DNA of 64,000 nucleotides, taken from Sinomonas atrocyanea (GTDB lineage: Bacteria > Actinomycetota > Actinomycetes > Actinomycetales > Micrococcaceae). The translations under genes and the position numbers were made by a program. Of this stretch, positions 23,749-31,656 are shown piece by piece. The notes beneath the pieces were generated by a model, which made no database searches, had not been told where the DNA came from, and was given only the letters and a program-made list of their open reading frames with translations. Position 1 is the stretch's first letter. The number at the start of each line of letters is the position of its first letter. The stretch lies in assembly GCF_001577305.1 (NCBI RefSeq), contig NZ_CP014518.1, positions 3,720,001-3,784,000 on the forward strand, given 5' to 3'.

Positions 23749-25917
23749 TCAGAAGCCGCTGCCTGACGCGGTCGCTGGATCGGATGGCAGCCCCACCGAC
23801 GCGGTGTCGGTCGCTGGGCCTGGCTGGTAGGTCGCGGTGCCTGCCGTCACCGACTTCGCGGCGGTCCCGGTGGAGAGATCCCCGAGGGTGATGGTGAGGA
23901 CCGTTCCGTCGGCGCTCAGGCTTGCCCTCGAGGCGGCGGTGGACTTGCTGCCGTTGGCGCTGGTGGTCTGCTTGAACACGAGGGTCTGGGAGTTGTTGCT
24001 GTAGTTGGCGCCGAGAGAGACCGTCCCGAAGCCCCCGCTCGGGCAGGCGGTCGTCGGCGAGGCCACGGTGAGAGCGCCGGCCGAGGTGATCTGGACGGTG
24101 AAGTCGCTGGTGGTGCCCGACGTCGCCCAGGGGCCTGCCGTCGCTGTCCAGGCGCTGCAGATCGAGCTCGGCTTCATCGCCTCGCTGAACGTGATGACGA
24201 TGTTGTCCCCCGCATCCGCCGTCCCGGCGGTGGCCCCGTTGTTGACCGCGACTGACTTGACCTTGGGACCGATGCGGCTTCCCACGCTGGCGGAGGCGGT
24301 GTTGCCGTACGCGTCCGTGGCCTTGGCTGTGAAGGTGATCGGTCCGGAGTTCAGCAGGCTCAGATCGAGAGTGGCCGACCAGGTGGCGGAACCTGAGGCG
24401 GTCGCGGAGGCGCTCTGCCCGGCATCGTCGCGGGCAGTCACCGCAACCGATGCGCCCGCTTCGGCAGTACCGGCAAGGGGCACAGAGGAGACCTTGTTTC
24501 CCATGATCGTCGCGGGCGGGTTGGTGAAGGTCGGCGTCGCCGTCGAGGTCTTCTTCGTTCCGGTCTGGGTGACGGCCTGCCCCGCGTTCCCCGCCGCATC
24601 GGTCGCGTAGGCCGCATAGGTGAGCTGGCCGTCGGCGAAGGAGGTCAGATTGAGGCCCACAACGGACCAGGCGCCTGAGGAGTCGGCCTTCGCGTTTCCG
24701 CTGACGGGAGAGCCGCCCGCACCCGAGATGCTGAGCGACACGGTCGCGCCGGCCTCGGCCGCCCCGCTGACGGTCGCGGAGGCCGCAGGGGTGGAGGACG
24801 CCGTCGCCGCCGAGGAGACGACCAGCGGTGCGATCGTGGTTCCAGCTGGGGCCACCGTGTCCTTGATGGCTGTGGCCGAGGCCGCGGGGCCCACGTTGCC
24901 CGCGGCGTCCTGGGCCGCTGCACTGAACGTCACCGTTCCATCGGTGAAGCCCGAGAGGTCGAGGTTGCCGATGGTCCACGACCCGTTCGACTGGGCAGGT
25001 GCCGTCTGGCGCGCGCTGTGCCCCGCGCCGTCGGACGCCGTGACCGTCACGGTGCTGGCGGGCTCGGCGGTGCCCGACACGGTCACCTTGCTGGCGTTGG
25101 CGACGTTGACGTACGAGGGGACCACGAGGCTCGGGGTGCCCGGCGCCTGAGTATCGATCTTCACGGTGAGGGACTGGCTCGGCGCCAGGTTGCCCGAGGC
25201 GTCGGTCGCGGAGTAAGCGAGCTGGTGCGTTCCGTCACCGGCCACCGAGACCGCGGCATTCGCGCCGGGCGCCGTCACCTGCTGGGCGCCGTCGAGAGAG
25301 TAGGAGACGGAGGCGACGCCGCTGCCACCGGGGTTGTCCTGCGCCGTGAGGGTGACGGCGACAGGGCTGATGCTGTTGTAGCCTGCGGCATTCGGAGTGG
25401 GTGAGACTGCGGCAGAGACGGTCGGTGCGGTGGCATCGGCGAGGGCAGCGGCGCTCCTGGAGCTCTCCGGACCGGACCAGTTGCCGAGCACCGGAGTGAC
25501 GGTGTAGTACCAGGTGCCGTCGGGGACGCTGCCCTCCGTGCACGAAGCGGCAACCAGGGTGCCTGCGCAGCCGCCCGTGGCAGCGACGGGCGTCCCACCG
25601 GTGGCGGCGCTGTAGCGCCGCACGCTGTAGCCGGACGCGGCGCGGCCGCCCGCCGTCGTGCTCGAGGTCCAGGCGACCGTGACGTTCGCCTGGGCGGCCT
25701 GGGCTGAAGGGGTGCTGCCCTGCAGGAGTGTGTCTGCGACGGCAAGCCCGTCCGGGGCCGTCGAGGTGGCCTGCCAGTACGCGAAGGCGGTGGCGCCGCC
25801 CGTGGCCGCGAGCAGGAGGGCTGCCAGAGCGGCCCAGCCGCGGCGGAGGACGTGCCGGAGCCGCGCAGTCGGGGTCAGGACGGACCGGCGGGCGGGCCGG
25901 GTCTGGATGGCAGTCAC
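23749..25917 (-). CDS. Large exported Ig-like repeat protein with AYW signal motif
   Basis: Encodes 722 aa. After a basic start, AALAALLLAATGGATAFAYW forms a signal peptide or anchor ending in the AYW motif of SipW-dependent proteins. A fibronectin-like module (AWTSSTTAGGRAASGYSVRR) is followed by several Ig-like repeats marked by VTVSGTAEPASTVTVTASD, SGAAEAGATVSLSISG and AGTAEAGASVAVTARDD. A SwmB-like region (DAGDNIVITFSEAM) is near the C-terminus. There is no LPxTG motif. It is probably an extracellular adhesion or matrix protein. The chosen GTG overlaps the previous stop (GTGA); the same frame is open further upstream but without a sensible N-terminus. It is the last gene of a four-gene operon. 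Confidence 0.8.
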   Translation of the reverse strand: MTAIQTRPARRSVLTPTARLRHVLRRGWAALAALLLAATGGATAFAYWQATSTAPDGLAVADTLLQGSTPSAQAAQANVTVAWTSSTTAGGRAASGYSVRRYSAATGGTPVAATGGCAGTLVAASCTEGSVPDGTWYYTVTPVLGNWSGPESSRSAAALADATAPTVSAAVSPTPNAAGYNSISPVAVTLTAQDNPGGSGVASVSYSLDGAQQVTAPGANAAVSVAGDGTHQLAYSATDASGNLAPSQSLTVKIDTQAPGTPSLVVPSYVNVANASKVTVSGTAEPASTVTVTASDGAGHSARQTAPAQSNGSWTIGNLDLSGFTDGTVTFSAAAQDAAGNVGPAASATAIKDTVAPAGTTIAPLVVSSAATASSTPAASATVSGAAEAGATVSLSISGAGGSPVSGNAKADSSGAWSVVGLNLTSFADGQLTYAAYATDAAGNAGQAVTQTGTKKTSTATPTFTNPPATIMGNKVSSVPLAGTAEAGASVAVTARDDAGQSASATASGSATWSATLDLSLLNSGPITFTAKATDAYGNTASASVGSRIGPKVKSVAVNNGATAGTADAGDNIVITFSEAMKPSSICSAWTATAGPWATSGTTSDFTVQITSAGALTVASPTTACPSGGFGTVSLGANYSNNSQTLVFKQTTSANGSKSTAASRASLSADGTVLTITLGDLSTGTAAKSVTAGTATYQPGPATDTASVGLPSDPATASGSGF

Positions 25918-26414
25918 TTGCGCACCTCGAGAGTGAGTGGGATCCGGAACGAGGCGCCCTGGCACCCCGGGTCTGAGGTGAGGTCCATCGCGACGGCGCC
26001 CGGAAGGACCACCGTCAGGCTCCCGCTGGCGGGGACCGTGACGGTCGGGGCCAGCGGCACCGCAGGGTTCTGGAACGTGATGCCCGTGGTGACGCACTGC
26101 GCGTGCGCGGCGTCTGCCGTGGCGGGGCCCGCAGAGGCCACGCTGTAGAGCTCCACAGGGTAGGAGTTCGGGTTGGTGACGCGCACGGCGGCGTCCGCCG
26201 CTCCTCCGGGGGTGATCGGCTGCTGGCCGCCGGCTGGCTGGGCAAGGGCCTCGGTGGTGAGGACCTGGAGCTGGCCGGCGGTCTGCGACCCAGATCCGCT
26301 TCCGGTCGTTCCCCAGTAGGCGGAGGCGGCGGCACCTCCCCCGAGGACGAGTGCTGCCGCGGTGGCGGCCGCGGAGACGCCCCTGCCGCCCCTGAGCTGC
26401 ATGAGCTTGTTCAT
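25914..26414 (-). CDS. Exported AYW-signal protein with paired cysteines
   Basis: Encodes 166 aa. The signal AAATAAALVLGGGAAASAYW ends in the AYW motif and is followed by a Gly/Ser-rich stretch (GTTGSGSGSQ), as in SipW-processed TasA/camelysin-like proteins. The mature part is beta-rich and has two cysteines: one in AQCVTTGITF and one in DPGCQGASFRI, the same positions as in the two preceding operon members. It is probably a small secreted or surface fibre-type protein. Its ATG lies one base after the upstream stop, and its own stop overlaps the next GTG. Confidence 0.75.
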   Translation of the reverse strand: MNKLMQLRGGRGVSAAATAAALVLGGGAAASAYWGTTGSGSGSQTAGQLQVLTTEALAQPAGGQQPITPGGAADAAVRVTNPNSYPVELYSVASAGPATADAAHAQCVTTGITFQNPAVPLAPTVTVPASGSLTVVLPGAVAMDLTSDPGCQGASFRIPLTLEVRK

Positions 26415-26415
26415 C

Positions 26416-27561
26416 TCAGTTCCCCCCGGATCCGGAGTACGCCAGCTGGAGGGTCGCACCTTTGCACCCGTCCTGGTTGGCGGCGGTATCGAGCATCTTG
26501 ATCTGCGGCCACTGGCTGCTCGGCACCCCGAGCGAAGCGAGCGAGGCTGTGCCCCCTGCGGGGATCGTCTGCGGGTAGGGGCCGGTGTACTGGGTGACGG
26601 CGAAGTCCGCCACGCTGCAGGGCAGGCCCTTGGCCACGGCGTCCGAGGTCTGGGTCACCCCGGTCAGGGTCACGGAGAGGTTGGTCACCGAGAGCGGTTG
26701 GTTGTTCGGGTTGGTGATGCTCAGGCCTACCGGGACGGTGACCCCGGGTGCGATGCCGCCCGGAATGGTCCCCGCGATGCCGAAGGCCTTGGGGCTGCTG
26801 ACGACGGCGAGTTGCACGCTCGCGGACGCGGACCTCGTGGCTCCGGTCGCGTCCAGGCCCGAGGCGCCGATGGTGAGCGTCGCCGTGGTCGCCTTCGCGG
26901 CGGCGTCCACGGTGAGCTGGAGAGCCGACGTCGAGCCCGTGGTGCTGGCCGGCGCGAAGGATGCCGCGACGCCCGAGGGCAGCCCGGAGAGGGTGAAGGC
27001 GACCGGCCCGGTGAGGTTGGTCCGTGTGAGGCTGAGGTCGAAGACGCCGCTCGAGCCCGCGGCCAGCGAGAGCGACGCTGGCGTGCTGGAGAGCGAAACG
27101 GCTCCCGACTGCGGGGTGTTGACCGTCAGGCCCGCCGTGGCGGACGCCGTGGTCTTCCCCGAGGTGCCCACGACCTGGAGGGAGGCAGCCCCAGCGGGAG
27201 TGGACGAGGTCGTCGTCACGGTGAAGGTCGACGTCGTCGTCGAACCAGAGGTGAGCGAGACGTTCGACGGTGCGAACCCGGCGGTCGCCGCGGCCGGGAG
27301 TGAGCCTGCGGTCAGCGCCACGGAGCCCTCGAAGCCGTTCTGCGACGAGACCGTGACCGTGAAAGATGCCGCGGTCCCGCGGACCACCGACTGGCTGGCC
27401 GGCGAGACCTGGATGGTGAACGCCGACTTGGCTGTCTGCCCTGCCGCGGCGAGCAGCGCGCCCGCCGGCAGGGCCACGCCGAGCAGGCTGATGACCACGA
27501 TGCCGATTGCTCTCCTGATGCCCCGCGGCCCACCCGCCACGAGCTTCCCCAGACCCCGCAC
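26416..27561 (-). CDS. Exported beta-sandwich protein with the shared C-terminal Cys motif
   Basis: Encodes 381 aa from a GTG preceded by GAGGGGG; a TTG at 27648 could extend it by 29 residues without similarity. The signal RAIGIVVISLLGVALPAGAL ends near ALLAAAGQTA. Two Ig/NPCBM-like beta modules follow (FTIQVSPASQSVVRGTAASF; AVSLSSTPASLSLAAGSSGV). The last 90 residues resemble the small operon partners, with a Cys in LPCSVADFAV and the final motif NQDGCKGATLQL. It lacks the AYW element. It is likely a surface or matrix component made with its neighbours. Confidence 0.7.
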   Translation of the reverse strand: MRGLGKLVAGGPRGIRRAIGIVVISLLGVALPAGALLAAAGQTAKSAFTIQVSPASQSVVRGTAASFTVTVSSQNGFEGSVALTAGSLPAAATAGFAPSNVSLTSGSTTTSTFTVTTTSSTPAGAASLQVVGTSGKTTASATAGLTVNTPQSGAVSLSSTPASLSLAAGSSGVFDLSLTRTNLTGPVAFTLSGLPSGVAASFAPASTTGSTSALQLTVDAAAKATTATLTIGASGLDATGATRSASASVQLAVVSSPKAFGIAGTIPGGIAPGVTVPVGLSITNPNNQPLSVTNLSVTLTGVTQTSDAVAKGLPCSVADFAVTQYTGPYPQTIPAGGTASLASLGVPSSQWPQIKMLDTAANQDGCKGATLQLAYSGSGGN

Positions 27562-27660
27562 GCTCTGCCCCCTCTGGCCGGCGCTGCCGGCATTCCGTTC
27601 ACGGCTGACGCAGCGCCAGGCGGGCGGGGCCCAGACCCGTCCCGCCAAGCGCTGGAACTG

Positions 27661-28113
27661 CTAATTGCTGGTGACGTTGACCGTGATTGTTGCGGTCTTG
27701 CAGGCATCCTGGTTGACGTCCGGATCAAGGAACGTGAGCGTGCCACTGCCGACTTGGGTGCCAGTCGACTTGCCGGCAACGGTCGTGTTGGAGGTGTTCG
27801 CCGTGACCGTGAACCACGAAGGCGAACACTGCGGGTCACTCGTAGCGACGGTGGCGGCGAGCGCGCCGACCTTGGTGCTTGAGTCGTTCGCGTTGTCGGC
27901 GGTGTAGGCCACCGCCGTCGACTGGCCCGGCGCAAGACCAGCCGCGAACGAAGAGTGGAGTGTCACGGTGCCGCCGCCGGCCGAGGCGTTGGCGCTCCCA
28001 GTGCCCGTGCCGGTGGTGGTCCAGTACGCGATGGCTGCAGTGCCGCCGATGCCTACCAACCCGGCGGTGGCGACGGCGATGGCGGCCTTGCGCTTGAGGG
28101 ACAGTTTGCTCAT
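27661..28113 (-). CDS. Exported AYW-signal protein (SipW-dependent type)
   Basis: Encodes 150 aa, first gene of the surface-protein operon. SLKRKAAIAVATAGLVGIGG then TAAIAYWTTTGTGTGSA is a textbook SipW-dependent-type signal region. The mature protein has a Cys in DPQCSPSWFTV and ends NQDACKTATITVNVTSN, the motif shared with the next two genes. The ATG follows AAAGGAG at good spacing. It is probably secreted and could assemble into fibres like TasA, but assembly is inference. No SipW peptidase gene is in the window. Confidence 0.8.
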   Translation of the reverse strand: MSKLSLKRKAAIAVATAGLVGIGGTAAIAYWTTTGTGTGSANASAGGGTVTLHSSFAAGLAPGQSTAVAYTADNANDSSTKVGALAATVATSDPQCSPSWFTVTANTSNTTVAGKSTGTQVGSGTLTFLDPDVNQDACKTATITVNVTSN

Positions 28114-28531
28114 GGGAATGCTCCTTTGTGACGAGGGAAACAGCGCGATACGTGCGGCGAATGCCGAAGACCCCCACTGTTCAGACACTTCGCGGACCCG
28201 GATCGGATGATTCCTAGGAGCCCGATGAGAGGACTTTTTCAGCCCGTCAGGGTGCGTGAAAACACGTAGTTGTACCTGTTCTTCGGACAGGTACAACGTG
28301 CGCCCTACTTGTTTCCTACGCACCGGTAGGGTGCGCGGAACGCCGGGCCTCGGCCGTCCCACGCCAGCGCCCAGCAGCGGCGGGCACGACGGGTCACGTA
28401 GGTGGCCAGCCCGGCGAACCGCCAGCTATCCGAGGGAGGACTTGTCCACATAGGGCGGTCTGCAGGTCCACAGCCATGCGGCAATGGTCGAGGATGGGGG
28501 GCACTCGCCTCCGTCCGAAAAGGGAGATCGT
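28114..28531. promoter_or_regulatory. Divergent intergenic region of 418 bp between the AYW operon and a small membrane protein gene
   Basis: I find no convincing gene here. It contains the ribosome binding site of the AYW operon, a strong hairpin (28269-28297), and a second, weaker dyad from GCGCCCTAC (about 28299) to GTAGGGTGCGC (about 28326). The rest is GC-rich without clear motifs. Promoters for both flanking genes must lie here. Confidence 0.5.
28269..28297. other. Perfect 11-bp inverted repeat with 7-nt loop
   Basis: GTTGTACCTGT, loop TCTTCGG, ACAGGTACAAC. There is no T-run on either side, so it is not a typical terminator. It lies 156 bp upstream of the AYW operon start and 235 bp upstream of the small membrane protein gene. 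It could be a structured leader element or a dyad operator. Confidence 0.6.
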
Positions 28532-28888
28532 GTGCGCACCCGAGACGTCCCAGGGGGGATGCCCCAGTATCCGCGACCGGCCACGCTGCAGGATCTTTCC
28601 GCCAGCCGTCCACCGCGGGGACGGGGCTCGGTGATGGGCGGACTGGTCGCAGGGTCTGCTGCCATCCCAATGCTCCTAGGACTGGGGATCATGATGTCGC
28701 AGGTCCACCCCGCAGCCGTCAGCTATGTGTCACCAGCGCTCTACTACGCGTACCTCGCGATCGCGATTGTCCTGACTGTGCGAGCGCCAACCCGACGCTT
28801 CGGCGTGGGCCTGCTGCTGGCACTGGGCCTGCTGACGCTCGTCATCGGGGGCTTCCTTCTTGTTGCGCTGTTCAGTCTGACGAGCTGA
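28532..28888 (+). CDS. Small membrane protein, family member 5
   Basis: Encodes 118 aa from a GTG preceded by AAGGGAG. A Pro/Arg-rich head of about 35 residues leads to three membrane helices. The C-terminal AIVLTVRAPTRRFGVGLLLA and LVIGGFLLVALF match family members 1-4, closest to the member at 23353 (AIVLTVR, RFG.GLL). Unlike the others it stands alone, 5 kb from the Lgt/radical SAM operon and divergent from the AYW operon. Function unknown. Confidence 0.65.
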   Translation: MRTRDVPGGMPQYPRPATLQDLSASRPPRGRGSVMGGLVAGSAAIPMLLGLGIMMSQVHPAAVSYVSPALYYAYLAIAIVLTVRAPTRRFGVGLLLALGLLTLVIGGFLLVALFSLTS

Positions 28889-28913
28889 GTCCCAACGCTC
28901 CGGACGTCGAGGG

Positions 28914-29594
28914 TCAGCGGGCCGGGGCCACCGCGTCCTCGCTGACGAGGTTGTCCGAGGCGGAGTCCATGTGGGCGAGGATCGTCTCCCGCGCCGTCGC
29001 GGCGTCCCCGGACTCGACCGCGTCCACGATGGCCCGGTGCCGGTCCACGCTCATGTTGCTCGTGGCCCGCTCGAGCCCGGCGAACATGATGGACATGCGA
29101 ATGGACCCCTCGAGCGACTGCCACTGGTGCAGCAGGGTCTCGTTCCCGGAGAGCCGGCAGAGGAGGCGGTGGAAGTCCAGGTCGGCCTCGATCCTGTCCT
29201 CGAGCGAGCGGCCCGCGGCCTCGTCCATGCGCTCGAGCGCATCCCGGAGCTCGCCCACGGCCTTGGCGCGCCGCGGCTGCTCGATGAGGGTGCGCGCGGC
29301 GAGGGACTCGAGCGCACCGCGCACCGCGAAGATGTCCCGGATCTCCTTCGCGTCGAGGTGGCGGACGCTGAGGCGGCCGCGGGGGCCGGCGGAGGCCAGG
29401 CCTTCCTGCTCGAGCTGCCTCAGGGCCTCGCGGAGGGTTCCCCGGCTGATGCCGAGCATCTCGGACAGCTCGGTCTCCACGAGGTGCTGGCCCTGCGCAA
29501 GCTCGCCGGAGGTGATGGCGCCGCGGAGCGCTGCGAGCGCCTGCTCGCGCAGGCTCCGCTTCTCGAGTCCCAGCAGGGACGCTGCAACAGCCAT
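28914..29594 (-). CDS. GntR-family (FCD) regulator of the sugar locus
   Basis: Encodes 226 aa. An N-terminal winged helix-turn-helix (SLREQALAALRGAI, LGISRGTLREALRQLEQEG) is followed by an all-helical FCD effector domain (DIFAVRGALESLAARTL, ADLDFHRLLCRLSGNETLL). I chose the ATG at 29594 because GGGAGGAACCC precedes it; an upstream ATG adds 16 unlikely residues. It is the last gene on the minus side of the sugar locus. Its upstream sequence carries TGTCGACTGTCACCTGACAG, related to the TGTTGACA sites in the divergent promoter 3.4 kb away, so it probably represses that locus and itself. Confidence 0.88.
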   Translation of the reverse strand: MAVAASLLGLEKRSLREQALAALRGAITSGELAQGQHLVETELSEMLGISRGTLREALRQLEQEGLASAGPRGRLSVRHLDAKEIRDIFAVRGALESLAARTLIEQPRRAKAVGELRDALERMDEAAGRSLEDRIEADLDFHRLLCRLSGNETLLHQWQSLEGSIRMSIMFAGLERATSNMSVDRHRAIVDAVESGDAATARETILAHMDSASDNLVSEDAVAPAR

Positions 29595-29608
29595 GGGTTC
29601 CTCCCCGA

Positions 29609-29628
29609 TGTCGACTGTCACCTGACAG
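29609..29628. promoter_or_regulatory. Candidate GntR operator at its own promoter
   Basis: TGTCGACTGTCA overlapping the dyad CTGTCA-CC-TGACAG, 15 bp upstream of the regulator start. The half-site TGTCGACTGTCA also occurs, inverted, within 33040-33054 in the divergent sugar promoter. Confidence 0.5.
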
Positions 29629-29697
29629 CCGTTGACACTCATGATAGGGCGGGCGGGGCCCGAAGGCCCGCGCCCGCCCGTGACTCCGGCGTCCGGC

Positions 29698-30704
29698 TCA
29701 GCCGAGCTCGGACAGGACCTTCGCGACGATCCGGTCCACGCTCAGCCCGTACTTGGTGTGCAGCGTGGGCAGCGCGCCGGCGTCGAGGAACTCGTCCGGG
29801 AGCCCGACCGGGACCACACGCCGGGCCCGGCCGGCGCGGACCAGGGCCGAGGCGACGGTCTCGAACAGGCCGCCCACCACGGTGTGGTTCTCGAGCGTGA
29901 CCGCGAGCCGGTCCCCGCGAGCTCGGCGAGGACGGTGGCCTCGTCGAAGGGCTTGATCGTCGGGGTGTGCACCACGGCGACGTCCACGTGGTGCTTCTCG
30001 AGCTCGGCGGCCGCCTGGAGCGCCCGCATGGTCATGAGCCCCGAGGAGACGAACACGACGTCGTTCCCGCCGCGCAGCACCTTGGCCTTGCCGAGCTCGA
30101 ACTCGTAGTCGTACTCGTCGAGGACGGTGGGCACCTTGCCCCGTAGGAGGCGCAGGTAGGTCGGTCCGTCCGAGGCCGCGAGCTGCGGGACCGCCTGGGC
30201 GATGTCGATCGAGTCGCAGGGGTCCACGATCGTCAGGTTGGGCATGCCCCGGAAGATCGCCACGTCCTCGGTGGCCTGGTGCGAGGGCCCGTACCCGGTG
30301 GTGAGGCCCGGCAGGCCGCCGACGATGTTGACGTTCAGGTTCGGCTCGGCGATGTCGAGGCAGATGAAGTCGTACGCGCGCCGGGCCGCGAAGACCGAGT
30401 AGGTCGAGGCGAACGGCACGAGGCCTGCCTCCGCCATGCCGGCGGCCGCGCCGAAGAGCAGCTGCTCGGCCATGCCCATCTGGAAGAACCGGTCCGGGTG
30501 GGCCTCGGCGAAGATGTGCATGTCCGTGTACTTGCCCAGGTCCGCCGTGAGGCCCACGATCCGCGGGTCCGCCTCGGCGGCCGCTGCGAGGGCGTGCCCG
30601 AACGGTGCCGGGGCCGTCTTCTGCCCCGGGTCGGCGAACGAGGCGATCATGGCCGAGGTCTTCAGCTTCGGGGCCGTGCCCATGGCCACTCCTGCGGTGC
30701 TCAT
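29698..30704 (-). pseudogene. Transketolase C-terminal subunit, apparent one-base frameshift
   Basis: Second half of a split transketolase, carrying the pyrimidine-binding and C-terminal domains: LTADLGKYTDMHIFAEAHPD, the Glu-containing MGMAEQLLFGAAAGMAEAG, FASTYSVFAARRAYDFI and YGPSHQATEDVAIFRGMPNL. About 75 residues before the end the frame changes: after DEATVLAELAG the expected DRLAVTLENHTVVGGLFE continues one base out. Adding one base to the CCCC run (29913-29916 on the + strand) restores a 335-aa protein ending KYGLSVDRIVAKVLSELG. The start overlaps the N-subunit stop by ATGA. It would move two-carbon ketol units, for example consuming erythrose 4-phosphate. Confidence 0.85.
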
Positions 30705-31633
30705 GCCTTCTCCTCCTGGCCCTTCGCCTGGCTGGCCTCCTGGCGGGCGGCCCAGCCGGCCTCGAGCTGCTCGTTGCAGATCGCCCACTCGTGCTCCTCG
30801 ATGCGCATGAAGTGCGCCTTCTCCCGCTGCTCGAGCAGCGGCACGCCGCGACCCACCTTGGTGTCGCAGAGTACGACGGCGGGTGCCCCCTCGCCGTCGT
30901 CCGTCACCGCGGAACCCGACCCGGCGGCGTCGAACGCCTCCAGGAGGGCGCCGACGTCATTGCCGTCCACGCGGAACACGCGCCAGCCGCACGCAGCCCA
31001 CTTGTCGGTGACCGGCTCGGTGCGCAGCACGCCGGCGGTCGCGCCGTCGGCCTGGAGGGCGTTGATGTCCACGACGGCGGTCAGCCGGCCCAGGCGGTGG
31101 TGCGCGGCACCCATCGCGGCCTCCCAGGTGGAGCCCTCGTCGAGCTCGCCGTCGGAGAGGAAGTTGACCACGCGGGCGGCGTTGCCGCGGTAGCGCAGCC
31201 CGAGGGCCAGGCCCACGGCGACCGTGAGCCCGTGCCCGAGCGAGCCGCCGGAGATCTCCATGCCCGGGGTGTAGGTGGACATGCCGGACATCGGCAGGCG
31301 GGAGCCGTCCGAGCCGTAGGTCTCGAGCTCCTCGACCGGGATGATCCCGGCCTCGGCGAGCGCCGCGTAGAGCCCGATCGCGTAGTGCCCGGTGGAGAGG
31401 AGGAACCGGTCGCGGTCCTCCCACTCCGGGTCCTCCGGGCGGAAGCGGAGCTGGTCCGTGTACACGGTGGCCAGGATGTCCGCGGCTCCGAGGGCCTGGC
31501 CCACGTAGCCCTGGCCCTGGACCTCGCCCATGAAGAGGGCGTGGCGGCGGATCCTGTGCGCAGCGGCCTCCACGGCGGCGCGGCGCTCGGCCATGCCGGT
31601 GGCGGTGCGGGGTTCGAGTGTCGATGAGGTCAT
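30701..31633 (-). CDS. Transketolase N-terminal subunit (thiamine diphosphate binding)
   Basis: Encodes 310 aa. The TPP-binding region SDGELDEGSTWEAAMGAAHH with VVDINALQADG is the GDGx(25-30)N motif. Other transketolase elements include FLLSTGHYAIGLYAALAEAG and GSLGHGLTVAVGLALGLRYR. It pairs with the C-terminal subunit encoded immediately downstream. The start was set at the ATG 31633, giving MTSSTLEPRT, since the longer open frame lacks similarity. In this locus the enzyme probably links tetrose or tetrulose phosphates to the pentose phosphate pathway. A dihydroxyacetone-synthase activity is a second possibility given the kinase nearby. Confidence 0.9.
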   Translation of the reverse strand: MTSSTLEPRTATGMAERRAAVEAAAHRIRRHALFMGEVQGQGYVGQALGAADILATVYTDQLRFRPEDPEWEDRDRFLLSTGHYAIGLYAALAEAGIIPVEELETYGSDGSRLPMSGMSTYTPGMEISGGSLGHGLTVAVGLALGLRYRGNAARVVNFLSDGELDEGSTWEAAMGAAHHRLGRLTAVVDINALQADGATAGVLRTEPVTDKWAACGWRVFRVDGNDVGALLEAFDAAGSGSAVTDDGEGAPAVVLCDTKVGRGVPLLEQREKAHFMRIEEHEWAICNEQLEAGWAARQEASQAKGQEEKA

Positions 31634-31656
31634 CGGTTGCGTCTTCCTCGGTTCCT

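Noticed and set aside
28114..28531. Known riboswitch (cyclic di-AMP or cyclic di-GMP class) upstream of the AYW operon
   Set aside because: I could not match the conserved core of either class; only hairpins are evident.
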